This document shows, piece by piece, positions 40,734 through 53,300 of a DNA stretch of 64,000 bases. Below the pieces are notes generated by a model, which was not told the origin of the DNA, searched no databases, and saw only the letters and a list, made by a program, of their open reading frames with translations. Position 1 is the first letter of the stretch. Each line of letters starts with the position of its first letter. Source of the stretch: Paragordius varius. Taxonomy: Eukaryota > Nematomorpha. The stretch covers positions 2,852,001-2,916,000 of the forward strand of contig OZ176058.1 of assembly GCA_964247055.1 (NCBI GenBank), written 5' to 3'. A program made the translations under genes and the position numbers.

Positions 40734-43700
40734 TTAAAGAAGAAAATTTTTTAGAATAAATTATTAATTTTAACAAAATTTTGTTATATATATTCTTTAA
40801 AACTTATTAAATAAATTTATATAAATTCTAATAAATTAAAACATCGTCAATTTTAAATATATCAACAAAATGTTAAAAATTTAAATGGAAAAATGTTTCA
40901 ATTATAAATTTTGGAAATATAGAAGACAAATAATTATTATATATACAAAGCGTTACATAACTAAAAAGAAAATGTATGTATAATAAATCGATTTTCTAAA
41001 AATTGTTATACTAATTAATAATTCAAAATTTTTACATCGAAATTTTTCAAACATTACTATTTTTTAAATAATTAAATATAAAATTTACATCACAAATATA
41101 AATTTAGAAATTTTGTGTTATCTATAAATTTAAATATTTTTCAAAAATATTTTTTGGAAAATAAATAAAAATATTTATACATCAGCCAGTCTTTCAAACA
41201 TAATTTGTTGAATGTTGGTGCTAGGATCCACATATATTTCGCGAGCCACAATTTTCGCTTGATATTGTTTGGGTTCATTAAAATTCTCATAATCCAATTT
41301 TTTATTCAGGCTATGAAAAAAATAAATTATATAATTTTTTTGAAAAAATCATTAAAAATATATTTGCATTTATTACACAAATATATAAATTATTTGGATA
41401 AAAAATATTTAATTTATAAATTTTAGAAAAAATAATAAATTTTAAAACATAGAATTTAGCTTGACACTGTTTGGGTTCATTAAAATTCTCATAATCCAAT
41501 TTTTTATTCAGGCTATTAAAATAATAAATTATATAATTTTTTTGAAAAAATCATTAAAAATATATTTGCATTTATTACACAAATATATAAATTTGGATAA
41601 AAAATATTTAATTTATAAATTTTAGAAAAAATGATAAAGTTTAAAACATAGAATTTAGCTTGACACTGTCTGGGTTCATTAAAATTCTCATAATCCAATT
41701 TTTTATTCAGGCTAAAATCATAAATTTATAAGGAAATAATATTATAAAAAAAATTTACGAAAAAATAAACAATGCAATTAGATCCAATTAAGTCCTAACT
41801 AAAAAATAATCCAAAATTTAATATAAATTTAAAAATTTCAAATTTTTTTATCAAGACTTACTAAATTTCTCCACCAAGTGGTCCAGTTTTAATTGAAAAG
41901 AGTGTTCTAGGATCTATGTTGCTATTAAAACTACCATCTTTATTTTGGCCGTTTGCATTTTTATGGGTAGTTTCACCAAAAAACAGCTGATTATCATCAT
42001 CACCGCCCGGAAAAACAGCTGATGATGGCGGGACTAAATCGTAAATGATTGGTCGATTATTAAAACTTTTGGCGTGCACGTGACCTATCAGGGTTCCTGG
42101 TTCACTTTCTTCTTCCACATTCATGACAAACCTTAGGATAAATTGGGTTTTAAAAACAATTTTATAAAAATTATTAAATAAAATTATATATTCAGAATAA
42201 TAAAATAAATAAAATTATAATATATTTTTATATGAAAATTTAATAAGATGATATTAAAATAAATTAAAACATTTTGGATTTACAGAAAAAAAATGTTTTT
42301 CCGGCATTATTTTTTGTGTGCCAATCTATAATAATAATATTAAAAGTGCATCTTACTGCATTCTCATGTAATAACTAGCCATATATTGAATTTAGAATAT
42401 TTAAGTTAACGCATTGAAATAATATGGGTTACATATAAACTTTTTATCATTACACGGAAATTTAAATATTTTTCAAAGGCAAAATTATAGTTCCTAACTG
42501 TAAATAAAGCATAAATAGTAGTGTTTTATTATTTGAGGGGAACAAAAATAATTTTATAACTTTTATAGTATTTTATATTATTTTGTTGCTAAAAGCCTTG
42601 CATAAACAAAAGAGACATATTATTGACTCAAAAAATTTTTTACATAATGTAGAATGAATATTTTTTGCCACTACTTTAGAAATATAATTAAATATTTGGA
42701 AGTTATTCCTTCTACTATACACTATTAAATAAATTCTCCGCAAAAATTTAGTTTTTGCTTTAAAATTTATAAAAAAAATAAGAGAGTATTGCTTATAAAA
42801 AAGATAAATTTTCGGTTAAACCCCTACAACAATCTTCACTATACACCTATAAGACATATTTTGACAAGATAAATACTTATTGTAAAAATGAAAAAAGGGA
42901 TAAAAAAAGGGCAAAAGGTAAAAAATTTTGATTCAATACATATGTAGCAAATTATTATCATAATTTACCAATACAAAAAAACTTTTTTAGTCCATGACAC
43001 AGTAAAAATTTAAATTATACGGATAAAACTCAAAAATATAAAGACAACCATACTTTTTTACACCTGGATCTTAAAATTTTTTAATGAGAATGTTCCCAAT
43101 TTTCATCATTATTTTTTATTTTGCGACCCAAAAAGAAGATATATATTTAAGAAAATAAAGGTTTATATGGTGGTCTTTTGGAAAAAAAATTTTGTCTATA
43201 AATTTTTAAGTTTTGTCCTTTTCTATGTAAATCTTTTTACCGTGTAAATATAAATATTAATACCCAATATCCTTTCCATTTGGCTTATTGGGGGCAATAG
43301 ATGTTACTACACCAGCTTTGGAGCCGTGTTGTGGATAGGTGGCGGTTATTCCATTTAATTCTTCAAAAATATTATAAAAAATAATATATCCATAAAAAAT
43401 ATTTATCTATATAAAAAAATAATAATTATATATTATAATGTTAAAAAATATATATGTTATAAAATCTACAATCCTTAACCATAATTAAAAAAAGTCAATC
43501 AGCCAAAAAAACAGATCATTGTTTCTATTTCATTAAAATTCGATAAATATCCCTAATAGATCAGGGCTTTTAACTAACGAAAGATTTTAATAAGGTACGG
43601 AATTGTCTAAACTCGAAAATTTTCACAAAAATTTTATATTTATAACTTGTCAAATTTCAAATAAAAACTAGAAAATTTTTGCAAAGAATTTATATCTCAC

Positions 43701-46509
43701 AAAAAATTATCCATACTTATCAAACTTGTCAACACTTATTAAACATCTTTCCCAACTTATCTTCCAAATTTCAAAACTTTCTATTCTCTTAAAACTACCA
43801 GGAAAATCTGGATCCTATAAAGTACGAAATCTTTTAAGCCCGTAGAAAAAAGAAAAGGGAAGGTATGGGGCTAACAACTATTATGGATTCTTTGTAATAT
43901 CAGGAACTGAAACCGGCTCAAATTTATCAGGACCTTTTTAAAATCTCTTAGAATTTTCCGAACTTTTTAAAAACCAGATAGCAACTTTTTAAATGGACCT
44001 TTTTCAAACCTTTTCAATAAAATCTTTCCATAACTTTTTCCCCTTATGAAGTATTTAAAGCTTACTAATCTCTCAAAACTACCTAAAATTATTTGAAATC
44101 TAAAGAGCATTGAAACTTTAATATACACTTTCTCAAAATATATTTATCTGAAGGAAGAGAACGATTGGGCGGTCTAGGGCTAACAACTATCAAGGCTTGA
44201 GCGGTGCAAATTGATCATAACTCCTTGCTATATCGCGTACAGAGCACGCAAGATATATTCTTGATAAAATATCATAAATAGTTCAATTTATGGAAGACTT
44301 TTTCAAAAACACTCAAAATTTTTCAATTGAAATTTAACTACTTAACAATTTTTTACCACACATTTAATAAGATTTTTCAATCTTCCTAAATTTTTAACTA
44401 TCTCATCTCTTAACACAATTTAAAACTTTGTGAAAGCTTTTATTTAGTATGAATTTGCCAAACTGAAAAATATTTACTCGTAGAAGAACGGAGATGCGGT
44501 CTAGAGCCCACGACTATTGAGACCTGAGCTGTGGCAATTAAATCATAACTGCCTGCTATATCACCTAATGCCTTTTTTTATTATTACCCCAAAGTTATCC
44601 TTTTAAAAACGGTATAAATTTTCAGAGTCTTTTGAAAATATCTAAATAACCTTTCAATACTTTTTCCAAACCTTTAAATTTTTTCAAAACTTTTTCAATC
44701 CATAATTTAAAAACTTAATCACTCAAAACGACCCAGAATACTGCTAAATATATAAAAAGGTTGCAAATTTTTATAAAATACCCGTAGTAGAGGTAGAACG
44801 AAATTGGGGCGGTCTAGGGCCCACAACTATTGAAACTTGAGCCGTGGCGAATTGATCATAACTCCCTGCTATGTCGCGCACAGAGACCCGCAAAACGTAT
44901 TCAGTGCCAGCAGGCCCAAGGAATGCCGAGGGGGCGTATTCAAAATCTGACGGGCCGCCGCCGCCAAGAACAGATGATTTTACAGCTGTATTGGAGTTTG
45001 GATTGGGTTTGAGTTCAATGGCCCCGGAAATGGGATCCACGCGAAACTTTTTACCTGTGTTAAAAAAGTTGAAATAAAATCAATATAATAGATAAAAGAA
45101 TATTTAAAAATTTATAAAAACCATTTTTCAGCTAATTTATACCTCTGTTATAATATAATTTTAAAAAATTTGCCGTATCTCTAAAATTTTAATCTAATTA
45201 TTTATATTTAATCACTCACATGAACATTTAGGGAACGTTTTACAAAAAATCAAATTTTATATCTTATTTTCTTACATTAAAAAAATGCAAAATTTAAAAG
45301 ATTGATTTAATTTTATCTTAAAGTATGAAACGAATATTGGAATTAAAGTGTTTAAATTTAAGGAGATTTGATAATTTAATTATACTAATATAATGATAAA
45401 AATAAATTTATTAGAACAAAAAATTCAAAAAACAAAAATCTATCCTAATCAAAGATTACTTGCATCAGATTCCAAATTATAACGCAAATAAGCGCCGGCA
45501 TCAAGATCCTGAGCCGTGAGTTTGAAAATGAATGCATTTGAAGTTCCTAAAAAAGTATAAGTAAAAAAGGTTAAAAAAACAGAATTATATAATATTTTTT
45601 TCAATATATATCAAATTTTATATTTATACCTTTTTATAAATGCTATTGTCTATAAAAAATAAACTAAGATGTATTCTTGCAAATTGAAATTGAGAATCGA
45701 TTCCGAAGGTCCATTCCTACTCTTTAAAGCGGGTACAAAAATAATTTTAGCAGAGGCGGTTCATTTTAGTCACAAACAGTTTTAATATAATTGGATAAAT
45801 ATGAGTTAGAGATATTAAAATATTATAAAATTAATTGAAATGGTCATATATAATAAAAATTTATTTAGTTTTGGAGTCCTAAATTTTATGATTTTTTTGG
45901 GTATATTTTTTAAACAAATTTTGATGAAGCCTTTGTGTGAAAATTTGAGATTTTATTATATTTATTTTTATTTTAAACCTTATTTAAGACGGATATACAA
46001 AACTTATTCAAAAACCTTTGTCGTTACCCATACAAAATCATTTTTTTAGTTTGCCATATCAAGAAAAAGGAATAAAATTTCTCAATTAACACTACATATG
46101 TGTGCAGATCTAACCATTTTAAAACTTATATTGAGGTCTATATTTATAAAAACCCATTTATAAATTTATATACTCATATCAATCAGCTGATTTAAAACAG
46201 ATGATATTTTAAATCAGCTGATATGCATATAGTTAAATGAATGCATGAATATATTTACCTGGAACAGTGTTGGGATCTATGGTAGCTTCCATGGGAATGT
46301 ATTCATTGGTAAAGAATGGTGGTTCATCATTCACATCCCGCACATTTAACGTTATAGTTTGACGTTCTTGACCTACAAAATTTACACATTAAAAACTGAA
46401 TTTATACGGACAAAATGTAAAAATATAAAGACAGATATTTTTACCTAAAAAACAATCATATATTTTTTTAAACTTTAATTTTTTTCTATATAAGCTATTT
46501 AATTAGAAT

Positions 46510-46554
<45 letters not shown>

Positions 46555-47332
46555 GAATTGATTGTGTCACCAATATACATAACAAATTTATGATTTGCAA
46601 TAAAAAACTGGAGTTTAAAAAAGTATGGTTTTCTTTTATAAAAAAATATTTGTCTTTATATTTTTACATTTGGTCCGTATGATTCTAATATCTGTAGTTA
46701 TTACTACATTTAGCGAAAAAATTTGTAAAAAAATTAAATAATAATTTTTAAATTGACATATTAATATATTTTTGAAGTTTGATGAGAAATTTTAGCAAAA
46801 ATATGTTTGTTCCTAACATTTTAGTTTGACGTTCTTGACCTACAAAATTTATTTTATTCTATATTTAGCGGGAAAATTTGTATAAAATTAAATAATAATT
46901 ATAAAGGAAAATTGACATATTAAGAAGTTTGATCAAAAATATTAGCCATAATAAGTTTAAAATAATAATTTTTTCTAACATTTAGAGATATAGTTTGACG
47001 TTCTTGACTTGCAAATATTAAATAGGAAAATTCTAGCAGAATTGATTATATAATTTAATTAACATAAAATCCAAATTTTAAATGATCAAAAATAACACAT
47101 TTATAGTTTGTCGTTATTTATTTAAAAACAATATAAATTTTAATTATCAAACAGAAGATAAATTAAAATTTAGTAAAATCTTATTTCATAATTGACAAAT
47201 ATAAAGCTTTTCAGTTTTAATTAATTTTTAATGATATATATATATAAATTTTACTTCTAATTTAAGTGAAAAAAACCAATTTGGACCATTTGTAACTTTT
47301 TCTGACCATAATTTTTAAATGAATGATGACGT

Positions 47333-47366
<34 letters not shown>

Positions 47367-50300
47367 CAATCAATAATACCAAATATACTGCCACCAAAAT
47401 TGTTAATTATATAAAAAATAATTGTATGATATTCTTTTCATATACTCTCAATTAATTTAATTAAATGTAACAAAAACGCCAATATTATTTAAAAATAAAT
47501 ATAAAATAACTATAGGAATTGAAAAAAAAATATATTTTAAAATACTCTCTAAGGGGAATTTTTTTTTGAAAAAAAAGTTAAATGGTGAAAAAGGTGTTTT
47601 TAGGTCAAAAAAATGCATTATGCTTTAAACAGAAAAAAGCAAAGAACATTTCTACCAGCTAATTAGCCTTAATTAGCAAAGAAATTAATAAGTAAAAAAT
47701 ATAAAAATTGTATAAATATTGTGTATTATAAAATAAATTTTTTTTATAAAAAATTATTCTATAAAATAAATAAATTTTAAAACTATTGTAAAATTTAATA
47801 AAATATATTCAAAAATAAATAGACAAATATGTTTTCCTTTAAAATTTAAAAAAATATATTATAAAATAAAATAAGTTGTAAAATAAATAAATTAGAAAGT
47901 ATAAATAAAATAAATAAATTAGAAAGTAAAATAAAATAATAAATGAAAAATATTTTTGTCGACACTGACTAATGAAAAAGGTGTGAACTTTAATGATGAT
48001 AAAGATACAGTAGTGTATGTCATAGAAAAAAGTTTATCCATAATTAAAGGAATAATATTAATGCTAAAATATAGAAAAAGGTTTAATTTCAACGATTTGT
48101 AATTTTTTACTATCCGCTACTTTAATCTTTTAAACATGGATAATATTCTGTCACATATATTCTGCCATAAAAAATATAAATTTAACAGGTTTTATTAATA
48201 AAATTAAAATAATAAAAAATCTAATTTTGATATTGAAAATTTTAGATGTAACTTTAATTATTTAAAAACTTTAAAAAATATTATTTTAAAAAAAAATATA
48301 TATATTCAAATTTTAAACATTAGTTCATTTTTAACAACCGTACACATTATAATTAAAATTTTACATATAAAAAATGAAATTTTATAAAATATGAAAAATA
48401 TTTAAATATAACATTTACAATTTACATTCACCCTTGAACAATTCACCCTAAAATAAATTATGTGTTTTTTATAATAAACTTATATTTAAAAAAATAAAAT
48501 TTTGTTTAAAATTATAATAATACTGAAAAAATAAACAATCACATGAAGATATATTTCATATTAACAATAAGTGATATTAGTTCGAAAACATATAATTTTT
48601 TTGTAGGGTGAATTTAATTTCTCAAGATTTAAATTGTATATCAACAAAAAAATAAAAAATTAAATATTTTAGAATAAATTGCAGGAATAATTTTAATATT
48701 TTGGCCATTTTGTCTAATCCAGAAAAATAAATCAATACATCCCTACCAATCAATAGTAATCAATCAATCATTAACAAATTTTGTTTTAACAAATATTTTT
48801 AAAAAGTAAAAATAATATTTAAACGTATTTTATAAATATTACAAAAAATATATTTATTTAAACTATATTTAAATATCAAAAATATGGTTTGTATTTTTAA
48901 AATAATTTAACAAATATTTTTTTAAGATTCAGAAAATTATAATTGAACAATATTATTACTAAAAAAACTATATTTATTTATAAACTATATTTTTTGAAAA
49001 AAAAAATCAAAAAATTAACAAAATTATAAATTTAAAAATAATTAAGCTAGATAACAGTGCTTCCGAGTTTTATTTAGATTTATATTTATATTTAAGCAAT
49101 AAAAGTTCATTAAAATATTATTGTAAAACTTTTCTATCATTTTAAAATATAAAATTCCTAAATTATTTTAAAATTATTTGAAAATTTTATCAATTTTATA
49201 AAACTTAAAAGTAATTAAGCTAAAAACACTGCTTTTTTCAGAGTTATTAAAAATAATATAAATACTTTACATAATTATTAGAAAAATTCCAAAATATTTT
49301 ATTAATTATTAATAAACTTTATATTTTTAAAATTTAACAAATAATTTATAAAATCTAAAAAATTTAAGCGCAATAAAAGACTGCTATTTTACAGAGTTTT
49401 ATTCAAAAGCACGAAAAGGTTCCTAGAAATCGCTCTGGCTTGTGGCAAAAAGGCATGTTATTGATTTTTAGTTAGCAGAAAAATTTTTTTTTGAAAAAAA
49501 TATATTGATAAATACGAATAAAAAAAAGGAATAATATAAAATATAATAAAATAGTTGACATAACATGGATAAAATTATATTCAAAAATAAATAATAATGG
49601 AAATATATGAAATATTTAAAGTAAAAAAGTTTAATTTGTTGTGGTCATGACTAAGCATATTTTAAATTATAAAACTAGTTTTGTAAACATTATTAAAAAT
49701 TATGGTGTAAAATCCTAATCATTCGAAAATATGTAAATTTTTTATCTATTAAAATACTTTTGAATTATATCTCAGTAACAATTTTATCATATATAATTTA
49801 TTCTCAAAAAATTTGTATATATATATATTAATTTTAAATCAGTTTTTAAAAAATTTTACCTAAAATATTCAAATTTTAAAAAAATTAAAAATATTAATTA
49901 AAATATTTTAAAAATATTAAACTATATCTATATTAATATCGAATTCAAAGTTTAAACTATTTTGTATGTTTTACCTCCTTGTGCATTGAAAATGCGCACC
50001 GTTAGTACGATCGTGTCAGCTGTTTCAAAATCAAGACCGGTGGTCAGCTGTTTTCTGTTGCCGCCAGCAGCTGATTCGCCGCCACTAAAAGCGCCTCCTC
50101 GGCCAGCTGATGAGATTAAAATAGCACCTGCATTATTGTTGCTATTTGAATTTATAGAAATAATTCCGGAAGTGGAATCAATTTCCACAATAGGAGGGGG
50201 TAAGGAAGATCCGCCACCAGCTGTGAGATAACTAAAAAAATGAAAAAAAATATTTTTAGTTTAATATTTTATGTTATTTTTGTTAAATATTTTTTAATTT

Positions 50301-53300
50301 TTTATATAAATTTTTATTTTTTTTTAATATTTTAAATATTTTTATTTTTTTTAAGGAAAAAACTAATTAATATAACTTTATTTAAAATTAAAGAAAGTGT
50401 TTTAATAATATAAATTTTTTTTATATGCTAAACTGTTTTTTATATTTATAAACTTGTAAAAAAATCTATATATAAAAATATTTATTAATAATAGATTATT
50501 TATAATTGAGATTTCCATGCTATATAATATTATCATTATTAATTATATTTATTACGCTTTAAAAATATATATTACATATTATCACCTATAAAAAACAATA
50601 TTATTTTAATAAAATATATAATAAATTTATCCAATATTTAAAGACAATTATAATTTTATTAAATATCGTAAAAAAATTTACAGTATTTTCAATAATTCTT
50701 TCAAACATAAAATTATATAAAAATAAATTAATTATTTATCAATTAAAAAAACATATAAAATTAATTTCGTAATTTACAATGTATGCAGACACGCCTTATA
50801 TATATAAAATATATTAATACAGGTGAAAATGTAGGATTAATAAATATAATCAAATTAAGTACATATAAAAATAAAAATAAAAAAAATATATTATAATATC
50901 CTATATGACTCATTTATATTTCAAATATTATTTTGTATTTAATATACAGTAACGTATTGTATAAAAAGGGAGTTGTCCATAATTAAATACGCGAAATTAA
51001 TGTTAAACATGAAAAAATGATTTTGTTTTTTAAATTCAATTAGTATTTGTTTGTTACCATACCTTACTATATATATATATATATATATAGTAAATATATT
51101 TATAAATGACTCATTTGAAATTAAATTTAATTACATATATATTTAAAAATGTAAAAAAAAATATTAACATAGTTTAAAACAGGGGTGTGATCATATTTGT
51201 CTAACCCGCGCTAAAAATTTCAAATACAAAATTTTACAATAAATCTAATTGTAATTGATTTTGGCAAACAAATTTTCTAAATAATTTTTCTAAATTTTGG
51301 CACTGATGAGCTAACTAAAATTGTTAATTATATAGGTTTTACAATTATGGTTTGAAATCACAGAAAATTTATTTACTCCGATATATACCATTAACATTTC
51401 AAATTCATACTTGAACAATTCACCATAAAATAAATTAAATGTTTTTTAAGATTGAAAAATACCTAATTATATTAAAAAAATAAAAAAAATTTTAAAATTA
51501 TGAGAAGATTATAGACTATGTCATTAAGATATATTTCATATTATTAATAAGTTATATTAGCCCGAAAACACATAATTTATTTTTAGGGTAAATTCGAATG
51601 GTGGGTGATTTCGAATTGTAAATGGTATACTTAGGCCATTTAAGTTGAAAACCCCTGGTCATCTAAAAACAAGAATATTTTTGAAATATGGAAAATTAGC
51701 TACCATCTATAAATAAAAAAACATATGACATCCGATCCGATTCCTTTATTTTGTGAACACTAAATTTTAATTTCCAAAAAAAATTATAATTATTTTTTAA
51801 CGTTTTTTACAGTTTTTATGACTATTTTTGTTTTATTTTTAATTTAAGTTTTATGTGGGAAACATTTATTTAGGTGTTTTTCGGTTCAAAGAAAAATATT
51901 CTAAATTCTTTGATACTTTATACTTTACTTTTTCCATATGTGTATAACTAATATATTATTATATGTTTCCAAATTCAGAAAGAATTTAAAAAGAGAAAAA
52001 TCAAAAAATTTCATAACTTATATAAAAAAACAAAAAATAAAATATACGCAAATTTACAATTAGAACCAGATAAACCAACCCAAATGTCAATAATAAATAT
52101 TGTTAATTATAATCGCCAAATTAATAATAAAATAATTATGCTAAATTACAATTTAAAAAATTTTTTAAAAATATTTAGATAAATATTTGTAACAAAAAAA
52201 TTAACATAACTCAAAAATACTCATGCAAATCTACCTATATCAAACCATCCAAAAATTATCATACTTCATTTTATAGATCTGTTATTAGGTGTTAAACCAC
52301 TTATTAAGGAAAATGCCTTTTGTAATATTTAAATTTAAAAGTATACTAAATAATAGCTTCAACCACTTTAAATATAAAAGGTCAAATACAATCTAAAATC
52401 TCCACCATCAAATCTAACAATAGAGATACATGTTTCAACAAACCCGGCAAACAGCTGTTTGGGCATAACCATATGGCGTTTAAATAAGTTGCCTTTGTTT
52501 AAACAACAACCCAATAAATCCAAATTATAAAATTTAGAATCAATCGTATAATAATTTCTAATCAAAAACCCTAAACAAACAAACACCCAAAAAAATCATC
52601 ATGTATCATTCTTTATAAAACAATGTATTGTTTTCGCTTAAATAACGCAATAATAAACTCAAATTACAACTATTTAAATCAATGTCATAAAAATCATGAA
52701 TTATGCTAAAACCCCAAAAACCACTTTAAAATCTAAAATAAAATATAAGTGTTCATTCATTCATACCTGTTAACAGCTGTTTTGCCACCACCACCATATG
52801 TGGATAAAACAACTGGTTGCCTTTGTTTAAACAGTGCAACATCAATTAATTCTGCCCGTTCACCTGGGTAAAAAGGTTCTAAACGCCCTATTGGGCCAAC
52901 TTGACTTTCATTAACGGTTAGCGTGTAATTAGCCCTGTTGACAGCTGTTAAAACGTCACGTTTTTTGATTCGGTTGTGTACAATCACCTGTTTGTTGACG
53001 TCAATCAGCTGTTTGTTATTACTAAGTTTGTGTAGGACAATGTTAAACACATACGTGCAATGTGACGTAAAAGTTGGTGAACTTATTTTAGCAGAAGCGC
53101 GTAGAAAAATCGTTTTTTTATTTCGTTTTATTTGATTATGGCATTTAAATATTCCAGAAGGTTCTTTTCTATCTTTTGAATAATTCTTTAATCCACTTGT
53201 AATCCATTCTTCTAAAAAAGCACAAAAGAAAAGTAAAAGGTAAAAAAAGGTTAAGAAAGTTAAGAATATATATTTTTGACACAAAGGTACTATGTTTGTG

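Noticed and set aside
45749-45775. hAT-type transposon end (AGCAGAGGCGG)
   Set aside because: Only one short end here and a similar one at 21822; no second inverted end or target duplication found, so no element is called.
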